The notes under the pieces are model-generated. The model ran no database searches. It saw only the letters and a program-made list of their open reading frames with translations, and was not told where the DNA came from. Below are positions 35,120-44,824 of a stretch of DNA of 46,916 nt, piece after piece. The stretch's first letter is position 1. Each line of letters starts with the position of its first letter. The position numbers were made by a program, and so were the translations under genes. Where the stretch lies: assembly GCA_013815685.1 (NCBI GenBank), contig JACDFR010000033.1, positions 1 to 46,916 of the forward strand, in the 5' to 3' direction. The stretch comes from Ramlibacter sp. (GTDB lineage Bacteria > Pseudomonadota > Gammaproteobacteria > Burkholderiales > Burkholderiaceae_C).

Positions 35120-36058
35120 ATGACAAATCCCAACGCCCACACAGATCCTGCTGAATCCGCCGGCGGCGACGACGACGACGTCACCCCTGCATGCGTGATC
35201 GTGTTCAACGCCAGCGACCCCAGCGGAGCGGGCGGATTGGCCGCAGATGTAACCGCAATCGCGTCGGTGGGCGCGCATGCCCTGTCGGTTGTAACCGGGG
35301 CGTACGCGCGGGACACGGCCGAGATATTCGAGCATTTCGCCTTCGATGAAGACGTGATCGCGGAGCAGTCGCGGGCGATCCTCGAAGACGTCGCAGTGCA
35401 GGTTTTCAAGGTCGGCTTCGTCGGCAGCCCCGAGGCCATCAGCACGATCGCCGAGATCGCGGCGGACTACTCCGACGTCCCGCTTATTGCCTACATGCCC
35501 AATCTCTCGTGGTGGGATGAAGGGCAGATCGACGCCTATCAGGATGCCTTTCGGGAGCTGATGCTGCCCCAGACAACCGTGTTGGTAGGAAACCACAGCA
35601 CCTTATGGCGCTGGCTGCTGCCTGACTGGAGCGCGGGCCGCAGTCCCACTGCGCGCGACATCGCCAAGGCCGCTTCCGAGATGGGCGTGCCCTACACACT
35701 GGTGACCGGCATCCCGCTGCCGGACCAGTTCATCGACAACGTGCTGTCCACCCCGCAGGCCGTTCTCGGCAGCGAGAAATTCGAGCGGTTCGAAGCGGTG
35801 TTCTCGGGCGCGGGCGACACCCTGTCCGCGGCTCTGGCGGCGCTGGTCGCCAGCGGCACCGACCTCGTGGCCGCAGCAACCGAAGCCCTCGCCTATCTCG
35901 ACCGCTGCCTCGATGCGGGCTTTCGCCCCGGCATGGGCCACGTTGTGCCCGATCGGCTCTTCTGGGCTCAGCCCGAAGGCGAAGCCGAAGAACTCACGCC
36001 CGAGGAAGCGCAGGCCTTGCAGGTCTTCGACATGCCCGCCCATGACACCAAGCACTGA
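35120..36058 (+). CDS. ThiD-like hydroxymethylpyrimidine/phosphomethylpyrimidine kinase family protein
   Basis: A 312-residue ribokinase-fold protein with the ThiD start strand [17 protein letters not shown] (~28-44) and the anion-hole motif [17 protein letters not shown] near residue 235, GAGD where many ThiD proteins have GTGC. The acidic N-terminal tail and the C-terminal tail are extra. It probably phosphorylates a pyrimidine intermediate of thiamine synthesis, but the low motif identity leaves room for another vitamin-like substrate. It overlaps hemL by 17 bp. Confidence 0.87.
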   Translation: MTNPNAHTDPAESAGGDDDDVTPACVIVFNASDPSGAGGLAADVTAIASVGAHALSVVTGAYARDTAEIFEHFAFDEDVIAEQSRAILEDVAVQVFKVGFVGSPEAISTIAEIAADYSDVPLIAYMPNLSWWDEGQIDAYQDAFRELMLPQTTVLVGNHSTLWRWLLPDWSAGRSPTARDIAKAASEMGVPYTLVTGIPLPDQFIDNVLSTPQAVLGSEKFERFEAVFSGAGDTLSAALAALVASGTDLVAAATEALAYLDRCLDAGFRPGMGHVVPDRLFWAQPEGEAEELTPEEAQALQVFDMPAHDTKH

Positions 36059-37376
36059 CCGCAATCAAGAACTCTTCGACCGGGCCAGGCAGCTCATACC
36101 CGGTGGAGTGAATTCGCCGGTCCGGGCCTTTCGCGCCGTGGGTGGCACTCCGCGCTTCGTGCAGCGGGCGCAGGGCGCGTACTTCTGGGACGCCAATGGG
36201 CAGCGGCACATCGACTACATCGGGTCCTGGGGGCCGATGATCCTGGGCCACGGCCATCCGGCCGTCGTGGAAGCAGTCCAGAAAGCGGTGCTGGATGGCT
36301 TCTCCTATGGCGCGCCCACCGAGCGCGAAGTGGAGCTGGCGCAAGAGATCGTCCGGCTCGTACCCTCGATGGACATGGTGCGCCTGGTGAGTTCGGGCAC
36401 CGAAGCGGCCATGAGCGCGATCCGGCTGGCCCGCGGCGCCACCGGCCGCAACAAACTGATCAAATTCGAAGGCTGCTATCACGGCCACGCCGACGCGCTG
36501 CTGGTGAAGGCCGGCTCGGGGCTGGCGACCTTCGGCAACCCCACCAGCGCGGGCGTTCCCGCCGAAGTGGTGCAGCACACGCTGGTTCTCCAATACAACA
36601 ACATCGCCGAACTGGAAGAAGCCTTTGCCATTCACGGCAAGGACATCGCCTGCCTCATGATCGAGCCGATCGCGGGCAACATGAATTTCGTGCGTGCCAG
36701 CGTGCCTTTCATGCGCCGCTGCCGCGAGTTGTGCACGCAGCACGGCGCGCTGCTGGTGTTCGATGAGGTGATGACCGGGTTCCGGGTGGCGCTGGGCGGC
36801 GCACAGAGCGTTTATGCCCGGGCGATCCCCGGCTTCAAGCCCGACCTGTCGGTGCTGGGCAAGGTGATCGGCGGCGGTATGCCGCTCGCCGCGTTCGGCG
36901 GCCCGCGGGCGATCATGGAGCAGCTGGCGCCACTGGGGCCCGTCTACCAGGCGGGCACCTTGTCGGGCAATCCGGTGGCCACGGCATGCGGTTTGGCCAC
37001 TTTGAAAGAAATTTGCAAACCGGGATTTTTTGATGGTTTGGCGGCAAGCACTACAACACTTGTAGAAGGACTGAGATCGGCTGCCTCAGCAGAAAGCATT
37101 GATTTTTGCGCGGATAGCGAAGGCGGTATGTTCGGGTTCTTCCTGCTGCCTCAATTGCCCCAGAACTACTCGCAGGTCATGAAGACGGATGGAACGATGT
37201 TCAACCGCCTTTTTCATGGCCTCCTGGATCGGGGCGTCTACATCGCACCGGCGCTCTATGAAGCGGGATTTGTAAGTTCGGCCCACAGCGAGGCCGACGT
37301 CGCGGAAACAATTGCCGCGGCGCGCGAGGTGTTTCGGGCCTTGTGTCCGCTAGTGCCTGAAGTGCCGCACGGCTGA
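36042..37376 (+). CDS. hemL: Glutamate-1-semialdehyde 2,1-aminomutase
   Basis: A 444-residue PLP enzyme that makes 5-aminolevulinate in the C5 haem pathway. Markers: [57 protein letters not shown] and the PLP lysine K274 in [20 protein letters not shown] 36042 lies inside the end of the ThiD-like gene. Bases ~37001-37125 are much richer in A/T than the rest, with codons such as AGA, ATT, GTA and CTT, though the frame stays open. The 3' end overlaps the convergent purH by 27 bp. Confidence 0.96.
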   Translation: MTPSTDRNQELFDRARQLIPGGVNSPVRAFRAVGGTPRFVQRAQGAYFWDANGQRHIDYIGSWGPMILGHGHPAVVEAVQKAVLDGFSYGAPTEREVELAQEIVRLVPSMDMVRLVSSGTEAAMSAIRLARGATGRNKLIKFEGCYHGHADALLVKAGSGLATFGNPTSAGVPAEVVQHTLVLQYNNIAELEEAFAIHGKDIACLMIEPIAGNMNFVRASVPFMRRCRELCTQHGALLVFDEVMTGFRVALGGAQSVYARAIPGFKPDLSVLGKVIGGGMPLAAFGGPRAIMEQLAPLGPVYQAGTLSGNPVATACGLATLKEICKPGFFDGLAASTTTLVEGLRSAASAESIDFCADSEGGMFGFFLLPQLPQNYSQVMKTDGTMFNRLFHGLLDRGVYIAPALYEAGFVSSAHSEADVAETIAAAREVFRALCPLVPEVPHG

Positions 37377-38921
37377 AAAAACCATCGCCACACCGCGCTC
37401 GTCGGCCGCCGCGATCACTTCTTCGTCACGCACGCTTCCGCCAGGCTGGATGACGCAGGTGGCGCCGGCATCCACCACAACGTCCAGGCCGTCCCTGAAG
37501 GGGAAGAAAGCGTCGCTGGCGACGGCGGTTCCCGCCAGCGATAGCCCGGCGTGCTGCGCCTTGATGCTCGCGATGCGGGCGGAATCGAGCCGGCTCATCT
37601 GGCCGGCGCCCACCCCCATCGTCATGCCGTCCTTGCAGAAGACGATCGCGTTCGATTTGACGTATTTCGCCACCTTCCACGCAAACAGCAGATCCTGCAA
37701 TTGTTCGGGGGTCGGTTGTTTTCTGGTGACAACCCTCAACTCTCCCACCGTCAGTTCGCGGTTGTCCGCGGTCTGCATCAAAAGCCCCGATCCCACGCGC
37801 TTGACGTCGACCGCGTTGCGGCCTTTGTCCCAATCGGTCGCGCCGCCCGCGGGCAAGGCGATCTGCAAGACGCGCACGTTGGCCTTGCCCTTGAACACCT
37901 CCTGGGCTTCGGGCGTGAAATCCGGCGCCATCAGCACCTCGACGAACTGCTTTGACACGGCCTGGGCCGCGGCCGCATCCACATTTCGGTTGAACGCGAT
38001 GATCCCGCCGAAGGCGGAAGTCGAATCGGTCTTGAAAGCCTTGGCATAGGCCTCCACGGCGCTGGCGGCCACCGCCACCCCGCAAGGATTGGCATGCTTG
38101 ACGATCACGCAGGCCGGTACATCGAAGTTTTTCACGCACTCCCAGGCCGCGTCGGCGTCTGCGATGTTGTTGTAGGAAAGCTCCTTGCCCTGCAGTTGCC
38201 GGGCGGTCACCAGGGAACCGGGCGCCGGGTACATGTCGCGGTAGAACGCCGCCTGCTGGTGGGGATTCTCGCCGTAGCGCAGGTCTTGCAGCTTGACGAA
38301 CCGGCCATTGGACTGGGCGGGAAAGAGGCTGCGCTCGCCGTTTTCCTGGAAGCTGGAGAGGTAGTCGCTGATGGCCGCGTCGTAGTTGGCGATCCGGTTG
38401 AACGCCGCCACCGACAGGGTAAATCGGGTCCGGTCGGAGAGCTTGCCCTCGGTCCTGAGCTCCTGGAGCACGAGCGGATACTGCGATGCATCGGTGAGGA
38501 CCGCCACGTCCTTCCAGTTTTTCGCGGCCGACCGCACCATGGCCGGCCCGCCGATGTCGATGTTCTCGATCGCGTCGTCCAGCGTACAGCCAGGCTGGGC
38601 CACGGTGGCTTCGAAGGGATACAGATTGACGACCAGCAGGTCGATCGTGTCGATGCCGTGCGCGTTCAGCGCAGCCATGTGCTCGGGCAGCTCGCGCCGC
38701 GCCAGCAGGCCGCCATGCACCTTGGGGTGCAGTGTCTTGACCCGGCCGTCCAGCATCTCGGGGAACTCGGTGACCTGCGCCACCTCGGTCACCGGCAACC
38801 CCTTGTCGGCCAGCAGTTTGGCGGTGCCCCCGGTAGAAATCAGCCGGATGCCCAGCGCATGCAAGGCCTGGGCCAGTTCGACGATGCCGGTCTTGTCCGA
38901 GACGGAAATGAGTGCATTCAT
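37350..38921 (-). CDS. purH: Bifunctional AICAR transformylase / IMP cyclohydrolase
   Basis: A 523-residue purine enzyme that performs the last two steps to IMP. The N-terminal MGS-like IMP cyclohydrolase domain ([32 protein letters not shown], ~1-190) is followed by the AICAR transformylase domain with [26 protein letters not shown] and the conserved C-terminal VRHFRH. Its start overlaps the fis stop (ATGA). The stop lies 27 bp inside hemL on the other strand. Confidence 0.97.
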   Translation of the reverse strand: MNALISVSDKTGIVELAQALHALGIRLISTGGTAKLLADKGLPVTEVAQVTEFPEMLDGRVKTLHPKVHGGLLARRELPEHMAALNAHGIDTIDLLVVNLYPFEATVAQPGCTLDDAIENIDIGGPAMVRSAAKNWKDVAVLTDASQYPLVLQELRTEGKLSDRTRFTLSVAAFNRIANYDAAISDYLSSFQENGERSLFPAQSNGRFVKLQDLRYGENPHQQAAFYRDMYPAPGSLVTARQLQGKELSYNNIADADAAWECVKNFDVPACVIVKHANPCGVAVAASAVEAYAKAFKTDSTSAFGGIIAFNRNVDAAAAQAVSKQFVEVLMAPDFTPEAQEVFKGKANVRVLQIALPAGGATDWDKGRNAVDVKRVGSGLLMQTADNRELTVGELRVVTRKQPTPEQLQDLLFAWKVAKYVKSNAIVFCKDGMTMGVGAGQMSRLDSARIASIKAQHAGLSLAGTAVASDAFFPFRDGLDVVVDAGATCVIQPGGSVRDEEVIAAADERGVAMVFSAVRHFRH

Positions 38922-39157
38922 GATTTGAGGAGCCTGTGTTCGACCAGCTTCTTGCGCAGCGTGTTGCGGTTCAGTCCCAGCCACTCGGCCGCCTTGGACT
39001 GGTTATGTTCGGCCTTGGCCATCACGACTTCGAGCAGGGGCTTTTCGACCACCTTGACCAGCATCTCGTACATGCCGTCGGGCTCGGTGCCGCGCAGGTC
39101 ACGGAAGTAGCCCTCCAGGCTGGCGCGCACGCATTCCTCGATGTGCTTCTTGCTCAT
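38918..39157 (-). CDS. fis: Fis-family nucleoid/DNA-binding protein
   Basis: A 79-residue protein: N-terminal acidic half and a C-terminal helix-turn-helix ([22 protein letters not shown], split here as [16 protein letters not shown]). This is the short betaproteobacterial Fis. It bends DNA and regulates growth-linked genes. It overlaps dusB upstream (ATGA) and purH downstream (ATGA), so translation of all three is coupled. dusB-fis is the classical arrangement. Confidence 0.95.
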   Translation of the reverse strand: MSKKHIEECVRASLEGYFRDLRGTEPDGMYEMLVKVVEKPLLEVVMAKAEHNQSKAAEWLGLNRNTLRKKLVEHRLLKS

Positions 39158-40200
39158 TGAGTCCCCGCAGCTTCTTGCTCGTTGTCCAGTTCCGCGGCGG
39201 TCGCGGCCGGGATCCTGTCGGCCGCGCCGGCGAGCTCGTCGAAGAACGCGGCCACCGCGTCCCATTGACCCGCGCAGTCCTCGATGGAATTCATCCGGAT
39301 TCGGAAGCCCGCCGCGTCCGGCAGGCCTTTGACGTACCAGCCTATATGCTTGCGCGCACTGCGCACGCCGGTGTATTGGCCGTAAAGCAGGTAATGATCT
39401 TGAAGGTGGTCCAGCAGCAAGCGCTTGACCTCCGCGACCAGCGGGGGCGCCAGGTGGGTGCCGGTCGCCAGGAAATGCGCCACCTCACGGAAGATCCACG
39501 GACGGCCCTGCGCAGCGCGGCCGATCATGATGGCGTCGGCCCCGGTGCAAGCCAGCACTTCGCGGGCCTTCTCCGGCGAGGTGATATCCCCGTTGGCCAC
39601 CACGGGGATAGACACCGCCGCCTTCACGGCGGCGATGGTGTCGTATTCCGCATGGCCGCCATAGCCCTGCTCGCGGGTGCGGCCGTGCACCGTCAGCATC
39701 CGGATGCCGACGTCCTCGAAGGCGCGGGCCAAGGTGACCGCGTTCTTGTGCGAACGGCACCAGCCGGTGCGCATCTTGAGCGTGACCGGCACTCCGTGCG
39801 CAGCACAGGCCTCGACCACGGCCCGGGCGATCGCGACGGCCAGCGCCTCGTCCTGCATCAGTGCCGAGCCCGCCCATTTGTTGCAGACCTTCTTGGCCGG
39901 GCAGCCCATGTTGATATCGATGATCTGCGCGCCGCGTTCGACGTTGTAAGCGGCCGCCTCGGCCATCATCGGTGCGTCGGTGCCGGCAATCTGCACCGCG
40001 ATCGGACCGGCCTCGCCCTCGTGGTTGACCCGGCGCGATGTTTTCAGACTGCCCCACAGCTCGCGGCGCGAGGTCACCATCTCGCTGACCGCATAGCCGG
40101 CACCGAGCCGGCGGCACAGCTGGCGGAAGGGGCGGTCCGTCACACCAGCCATCGGCGCGGCGAACAGATTGTTCGCCAGGAGGTGGGAGCCGATGTGCAT
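39154..40200 (-). CDS. dusB: tRNA-dihydrouridine synthase B
   Basis: A 348-residue FMN enzyme that reduces uridines in tRNA. It has the PMAGVTDRPFR start, the catalytic Cys in IDINMGCPAKKV, LKMRTGW, VHGRTREQGY and IGRAAQGRPWIF. ATG 40200 (MHIGSHLLANN) is chosen; an upstream GTG at 40233 would fall before the predicted start site given by TACAAT at 40240-40235. First gene of dusB-fis-purH. Confidence 0.95.
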   Translation of the reverse strand: MHIGSHLLANNLFAAPMAGVTDRPFRQLCRRLGAGYAVSEMVTSRRELWGSLKTSRRVNHEGEAGPIAVQIAGTDAPMMAEAAAYNVERGAQIIDINMGCPAKKVCNKWAGSALMQDEALAVAIARAVVEACAAHGVPVTLKMRTGWCRSHKNAVTLARAFEDVGIRMLTVHGRTREQGYGGHAEYDTIAAVKAAVSIPVVANGDITSPEKAREVLACTGADAIMIGRAAQGRPWIFREVAHFLATGTHLAPPLVAEVKRLLLDHLQDHYLLYGQYTGVRSARKHIGWYVKGLPDAAGFRIRMNSIEDCAGQWDAVAAFFDELAGAADRIPAATAAELDNEQEAAGTQ

Positions 40201-40234
40201 GCGTGGGGGAAGGGCTGCTGAAAAATGAGGCACG

Positions 40235-40240
40235 ATTGTA
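40235..40240 (-). promoter_or_regulatory. -10 box (TACAAT) of dusB-fis-purH
   Basis: TACAAT on the minus strand would start transcription near 40228, leaving a 28-base leader before the ATG at 40200. This supports the shorter dusB start. Confidence 0.5.
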
Positions 40241-40326
40241 TGCCCTCGGGATTCCAGCCATTGAAATAAATAACTGCGTATGCGCCTACATGTTCGCGGG
40301 CGTTGCCTTATCTATACTGCACCGCA

Positions 40327-40794
40327 ATGGACTGGCTCGACCCCATCCTGGCTCTGCTGGCCCTGCCTCGTTTCGGGCTCTCCACCCTGTTCGTCGCGGC
40401 GTTCGTCTCCGCGACCCTGCTGCCCGTGGGCTCGGAAGCAGTGCTGTACGGCCTGCTTCGGTTGAATCCAGAGCTGTTCTGGAGCGCGATGTTCGTCGCC
40501 ACCGCCGGCAACACTCTCGGCGGCGCCGTGGATTGGTGGATGGGCTACTGCGCCCACCAGGTCGTGGACAAGTACGGGCATTCGCGCTCGCACGTGAAAG
40601 CCATCGAGTGGCTGGAGCGCCTCGGACCCAAGGCATGCCTGTTGTCCTGGCTTCCCCTCGTGGGCGATCCGCTCTGCGCGGTGGCGGGCTGGCTGCGGCT
40701 GTCGTTCTGGCCCTGCGTCGGCTATATGCTGATCGGCAAGTTTCTGCGCTACCTGACGATGACGGCCGCTTTGCTGTACGTCTGGCCGAACTGA
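40327..40794 (+). CDS. YqaA-family (DedA-like) inner-membrane protein
   Basis: A 155-residue membrane protein with three or four hydrophobic segments. Features of the YqaA/DedA group are the N-terminal FVAAFVSATLLPVGSEAVL, the GNTLGGAVDWWMGY motif, and FGxxG-like WLPLVGDPLCAVAGWLR. DedA-related proteins act as lipid flippases or transporters; the role of YqaA is not settled. TATACT (40313-40318) lies eight bases before the ATG, giving a leader of only about two bases. Confidence 0.88.
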   Translation: MDWLDPILALLALPRFGLSTLFVAAFVSATLLPVGSEAVLYGLLRLNPELFWSAMFVATAGNTLGGAVDWWMGYCAHQVVDKYGHSRSHVKAIEWLERLGPKACLLSWLPLVGDPLCAVAGWLRLSFWPCVGYMLIGKFLRYLTMTAALLYVWPN

Positions 40795-40837
40795 CCAGAG
40801 CCCACGCATGCCACTTCGTGTACTGCACACCCTCCCG

Positions 40838-40892
40838 AAGTACTGCGCAGCCCAAGGGGGCTGGCCAGCCCTGGGGCGCCCCGGCGGCTGCC
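40838..40892 (+). repeat. G/C-palindromic intergenic repeat, copy 2
   Basis: The region between yqaA and ychF holds the perfect palindromes GGGCTGGCCAGCCC (40858-40871) and GGGGCGCCCC (40873-40882), then CCCGGCGGC-like sequence. It matches copy 1 (22611-22690, opposite strand). In this convergent position it could serve as a terminator-like hairpin. Part of it reaches up to the ychF stop. Confidence 0.55.
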
Positions 40893-40897
40893 CGGCC

Positions 40898-41992
40898 TCA
40901 GACGTTGAACAGGAAATTCAGCACGTCGCCATCCTTCACCACGTACTCCTTGCCTTCGCTGCGCATCTTGCCGGCGTCCCTGGCGCCCTGCTCGCCCTTG
41001 TAGGCGAGGTAGTCGTCGAAAGCGATCGTCTGGGCGCGGATGAAACCCCGCTCGAAATCGGTATGGATCACGCCCGCGGCCTGCGGCGCGGTGTCGCCGA
41101 TATGGATCGTCCAGGCGCGCACCTCCTTCACACCGGCGGTGAAATAGGTTTGCAGGCCCAGCAGCTTGAAAGCAGCCCGGATCAGCCGGTTCAGGCCCGG
41201 CTCGTCCTGGCCGATTTCCGCGAGGAACATCTGCTTGTCCTCATCGTTCATATCCGCCATCTCGGCTTCCATCTTCGCGCAGATCGCGACGACCGGCGCA
41301 CCCTGCGTGGCGGCATAGGCGCGTAGCTGGTCCAGGTACGGGTTGTTCTCGAAACCCGCCTCGTCCACGTTGCCGACGAACATGGCCGGCTTGGCCGTGA
41401 TCAGGCACAGCGGCCTGAGGATGGCCTTTTCATCGTCGCTGAATTTCAGCGCGCGCACCGGCTGCGCCTCGTTCAGCGCGGCTTGCACCTTCGTCAGCAC
41501 CTGCACCAGCTTGGCGGCTTCCTTGTCGTTCCCCGACTTGGCGGCCTTGATCGAGCGCTGCAAGGTTTTGTCCACCGTGCCCAGGTCGGCCAGGCACAAC
41601 TCGGTCTGGATCACGTCGATGTCCGACACGGGATCGACCTTGCCGGCCACGTGGATGACGTTCGCGTCGTCGAAGCAGCGCACCACGTTGACAATGGCAT
41701 CGGTCTCGCGAATATGCGCCAGGAACTGGTTGCCCAGGCCTTCGCCCTTGCTCGCACCCGCCACGAGCCCCGCGATGTCGACGAACTCGACAATGGCCGG
41801 CACGATACGTTCAGGCTCGGCGATCTGCGCCAGCTTCGCCAGGCGCGGGTCGGGCAACTCGACGATGCCGACGTTGGGTTCGATGGTGCAGAAAGGATAG
41901 TTTTCCGCGGCGATGCCGGCCATGGTCAACGCGTTGAACAAGGTGGATTTGCCGACGTTGGGCAACCCTACAATCCCGCACTTCAAGCTCAT
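40898..41992 (-). CDS. ychF: Redox-regulated ATPase/GTPase YchF
   Basis: A 364-residue Obg-related P-loop NTPase that prefers ATP. Walker A is GLPNVGKST (9-17); the G4-like motif is the YchF-specific NVDE ([10 protein letters not shown]); a coiled coil and C-terminal TGS domain follow (ending [14 protein letters not shown]). It associates with ribosomes and oxidative stress responses. A TACACT upstream gives a leader of about 26 bases. Confidence 0.97.
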   Translation of the reverse strand: MSLKCGIVGLPNVGKSTLFNALTMAGIAAENYPFCTIEPNVGIVELPDPRLAKLAQIAEPERIVPAIVEFVDIAGLVAGASKGEGLGNQFLAHIRETDAIVNVVRCFDDANVIHVAGKVDPVSDIDVIQTELCLADLGTVDKTLQRSIKAAKSGNDKEAAKLVQVLTKVQAALNEAQPVRALKFSDDEKAILRPLCLITAKPAMFVGNVDEAGFENNPYLDQLRAYAATQGAPVVAICAKMEAEMADMNDEDKQMFLAEIGQDEPGLNRLIRAAFKLLGLQTYFTAGVKEVRAWTIHIGDTAPQAAGVIHTDFERGFIRAQTIAFDDYLAYKGEQGARDAGKMRSEGKEYVVKDGDVLNFLFNV

Positions 41993-42069
41993 GGCAGTTC
42001 CAGAAATTCAAGCCCGAAAGTGTATGCGATGCACCGCCGGCGCAGTGCTGGACGCGCAGCCCGCGAGCC

Positions 42070-42942
42070 TCACTCGAAGCGCCAGCCCGCCGTGACGCGC
42101 TGGCCCACGCACAGCGTCTGGTCGAAGCCCTGGAGCACGATGGCGTTCATACCGAACGTCACTGCGCCATGCACGATCGGATTGCTGCGGTAGGCCTGCA
42201 GCGCGTCCAACACATGCGGTGCGATTTGCGCCGTGGCCGGGTCGATGTTGGGGATGGGGCAGCGCGGGCAAGGCTTGACGGGGCGAAGCTGCACCTCTTG
42301 CGCGGCTTCGATGCGCACCACATCGAGCCGATCCTCGTCCTGCGCCTCCAGGCCCGCCAGTAGAAGGTTGGGCCGGAAACGCTCGATCCCCACCGGCTCG
42401 TGCCTGGCGGCCGCCAGGCGCCGGTTGAGCTCATCGAGCGAGCCTTCGCTCACGACCAGCAGCGCAAAGCCGTCACTGAACTGGATGCCCGCTTCCGCCC
42501 CGCCCGTCCACCGTGGGCTGGACAGGCGCCTTTGTTCCGGATCGAAGCGCACCAGCCGCAGCTTGGCGTGCAGGAAATCGCTGAACCACTGTGCGGCAAC
42601 GTTTCCCATGTCGTACGCGCTGACCTCGTCGCGCCAGACGCGCACCTTTGCCGGCTGTTCGACCGCATCAATGGCCAGATGCAAGGCCAGCATGCCCGGC
42701 GCGCGCAGAACCACCTCATAGTGCTTCAGCTGCACCCGCACCAACGCCATACGCGGCATTTCGCGCTGGCTGACAAATACGCCGTCGGCATCGACCACCA
42801 TCCAGGCGCGGTCCAGGTCCAGGCCTGTTTCGGTCAGCACGGCCTCCTGCAATTCGACACCGGCACAGGATTTGACGGGGTAGACGAAAAGCCGGGCGAT
42901 ATGCGTCGTCACGTCGGAGGTTGCAGAGCTCATGCGCGTCAT
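42070..42942 (-). CDS. MOSC-domain protein (YcbX/mARC-like)
   Basis: A 290-residue protein with a MOSC_N beta-barrel domain (IARLFVYPVKSCAGVELQEA) and a C-terminal MOSC domain containing KPCPRCPIPNID, the Cys-rich molybdenum-cofactor site of the MOSC/mARC group. YcbX-type proteins reduce N-hydroxylated compounds together with a redox partner. The ATG at 42942 has AGGAGG; 42933 is an alternative ATG. No [2Fe-2S] domain is present, unlike YcbX, so the electron donor is separate. Confidence 0.88.
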   Translation of the reverse strand: MTRMSSATSDVTTHIARLFVYPVKSCAGVELQEAVLTETGLDLDRAWMVVDADGVFVSQREMPRMALVRVQLKHYEVVLRAPGMLALHLAIDAVEQPAKVRVWRDEVSAYDMGNVAAQWFSDFLHAKLRLVRFDPEQRRLSSPRWTGGAEAGIQFSDGFALLVVSEGSLDELNRRLAAARHEPVGIERFRPNLLLAGLEAQDEDRLDVVRIEAAQEVQLRPVKPCPRCPIPNIDPATAQIAPHVLDALQAYRSNPIVHGAVTFGMNAIVLQGFDQTLCVGQRVTAGWRFE

Positions 42943-42957
42943 TGTGCCTTCGCCTCC

Positions 42958-42963
42958 TACAAT
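42958..42963 (+). promoter_or_regulatory. Predicted -10 box (TACAAT) for leaderless UbiH-like gene
   Basis: TACAAT is followed by CCCCGC and ATG 42970; no Shine-Dalgarno is seen. The predicted first base is the A of the start codon. It overlaps the Shine-Dalgarno region of the divergent MOSC gene. Confidence 0.5.
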
Positions 42964-42969
42964 CCCCGC

Positions 42970-44082
42970 ATGGTCCCCGATGTTTGTATCCGCGGCGCCG
43001 GCATCGTCGGCCGGACCCTGGCCCTGCTGTTGGCCCGTGACCGGCTGCGCGTGGGCCTGGTGCACGAGACGGCGCCCGCCGCCGGCGCCACCAGCGATGT
43101 GCGCGCGTACGCACTGAACGCCGCCTCGAAGGAACTGCTGGAGATGCTGCGGGCGTGGCCCGATGCCCGCCACGCCACGCCGGTGCTGGGCATGCGCATC
43201 CACGGTGACGAAGGAGGCGAAGTGCAGTTCGACGCGCAGACGCATCGCACGCCGGCGCTGGCCTGGATCGTCGACGTGCAGGCCCTGCAGGAGCGCCTGG
43301 GCGACGCGCTGCGCTATCAACCGCTGGTCGAATGGCTGGATGCGCCGCGGGCGGCGGCGCTCACGGTCGTTTGCGAGGGCAAGGCCAGTGCCACCCGGGA
43401 CGAGTTCGGCGTGCAGTTCGAGGTCACCCCCTACGGGCAGCGCGCCATCGCGGCGCGGATTCACTGTGAAAAATCCCATGCACAGCTGGCGCGGCAATGG
43501 TTCGCCAACGGCGAAATACTGGCGTTTCTGCCATTGGGCGTGCCTGCTGCCGAGCAGCCCGGGAACTCGGTGGCGATTGTCTGGTCAGTCCATGAGCAAC
43601 GGGCCGCGCAGCTGCTGGCCCTGGACGCCACCGCCTTCGAAGCGCAGCTCCAGGCCGCCAGCCACGGGGTCCTTGGCAAGCTGACATTGGCGAGCGAGCG
43701 CGCGGCGTGGCCGCTGCAGCTGGCCCGGGCCGACCGCTGGTGCGGGCCCGGCTGGGTATTGGCGGGAGATGCGGCGCATACCGTCCACCCTCTTGCCGGC
43801 CAGGGCCTCAATCTCGGGCTGGCCGATGCCAGGGAGCTGGCGAGCGTGCTGCACCAGCGCGAGTATTGGCGCGGCCCGGGCGACTTGAAGCTGCTGCGGC
43901 GCTTCGAGCGCTCGCGCAAGGCCGATGTGCTGGCCATGGCGGGCGCAACGGACGGCCTGCAACAGCTTTTTGCGCAGCAAGCCGAACCTTGGGCGACACT
44001 GCGCAACTGGGGGATGACCGGGTTCGACCGCAGCGGGCCCTTGAAGGATTGGGTGGCGCGCCAGGCCATGGGGCGCCTTTAA
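42970..44082 (+). CDS. UbiH/UbiF-type FAD-dependent monooxygenase
   Basis: A 370-residue class A flavin monooxygenase. FAD motifs: GAGIVG (9-14) and GDAAHTVHPLAGQGLNLGLAD beginning near residue 266. The C-terminal half matches ring hydroxylases of ubiquinone synthesis (UbiH, UbiF, UbiI), so it probably hydroxylates a prenylated ring intermediate; which position is not decidable. It is followed 19 bp later by the dsbC-like gene. Confidence 0.9.
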   Translation: MVPDVCIRGAGIVGRTLALLLARDRLRVGLVHETAPAAGATSDVRAYALNAASKELLEMLRAWPDARHATPVLGMRIHGDEGGEVQFDAQTHRTPALAWIVDVQALQERLGDALRYQPLVEWLDAPRAAALTVVCEGKASATRDEFGVQFEVTPYGQRAIAARIHCEKSHAQLARQWFANGEILAFLPLGVPAAEQPGNSVAIVWSVHEQRAAQLLALDATAFEAQLQAASHGVLGKLTLASERAAWPLQLARADRWCGPGWVLAGDAAHTVHPLAGQGLNLGLADARELASVLHQREYWRGPGDLKLLRRFERSRKADVLAMAGATDGLQQLFAQQAEPWATLRNWGMTGFDRSGPLKDWVARQAMGRL

Positions 44083-44101
44083 CAGGACTATTGGAAGAAG
44101 A

Positions 44102-44824
44102 ATGAAACTGATCAAAAGCGCAACCCTGGCAGTTCTGCTGGCTGCTGCCGGCCTGATGGGCGCCACGGCGCAGGCGCAGGATGCGGCCATCCGCAAGACC
44201 CTCGCCGAACGGCTGCCCCAGCTGGGCAAGATCGACGAGATCAGCAAGACACCCATGTCCGGCCTGTTCGAGATCCGTGTCGGCAACGACGTCTTCTATA
44301 CCGATGCCGACGGGCATTTCCTGATCCAGGGCCACCTGATCGACACCAAGGCGCAGCGCAACCTCACCGAGGAGCGGCTGGAGAAGCTGATGGCCATCGA
44401 CTTTTCGGTGTTGCCGGTGAAAGATGCGTTCACCATCGTGCGCGGCAACGGCAAACGCAAGATCGCGGTGTTCGAAGACCCCAACTGCGGCTATTGCAAG
44501 CGCTTCGAGCGCGACCTCCAGAAGGTCGACAACGTCACGATTTACATGTTCCTCTATCCCATCCTCGGCCGCGACTCGGCCGAAAAGTCCCGCGACATCT
44601 GGTGCGCCAAGGACAAGGCCCGGGCCTGGCAGGACTACATGGTGCGCGATCAGTCCGCGCCGTCGGGATCGTGCGACACGACCGCCTTGGGCCGCAACCT
44701 CGAGTTCGGCAAGAAGCACAAGATCACGGGCACGCCCACCCTGTTTTTTGCCGACGGAACACGCGTGCCCGGCGCCATCGGAGCCCCGCAGGTCGAGAAG
44801 TTGCTGGCCGACGCGAAGCAGTGA
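44102..44824 (+). CDS. DsbC-family thiol:disulfide interchange protein
   Basis: A 240-residue periplasmic isomerase. It has a signal peptide (to about residue 26, ATAQA), an N-terminal dimerisation domain (~27-90), and a thioredoxin fold with CGYC (129-132), cis-Pro in GTPTLFF, and a second Cys pair (C168 and C191). It reshuffles wrong disulfides in exported proteins and needs DsbD. GGAAGAAG precedes the ATG. Its stop overlaps the start of the M61 peptidase (GTGA). Confidence 0.93.
   Translation: MKLIKSATLAVLLAAAGLMGATAQAQDAAIRKTLAERLPQLGKIDEISKTPMSGLFEIRVGNDVFYTDADGHFLIQGHLIDTKAQRNLTEERLEKLMAIDFSVLPVKDAFTIVRGNGKRKIAVFEDPNCGYCKRFERDLQKVDNVTIYMFLYPILGRDSAEKSRDIWCAKDKARAWQDYMVRDQSAPSGSCDTTALGRNLEFGKKHKITGTPTLFFADGTRVPGAIGAPQVEKLLADAKQ

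Noticed and set aside
40201..40233. GTG start for dusB at 40233
   Set aside because: It would precede the transcription start predicted from TACAAT, and the added residues are not typical of DusB.
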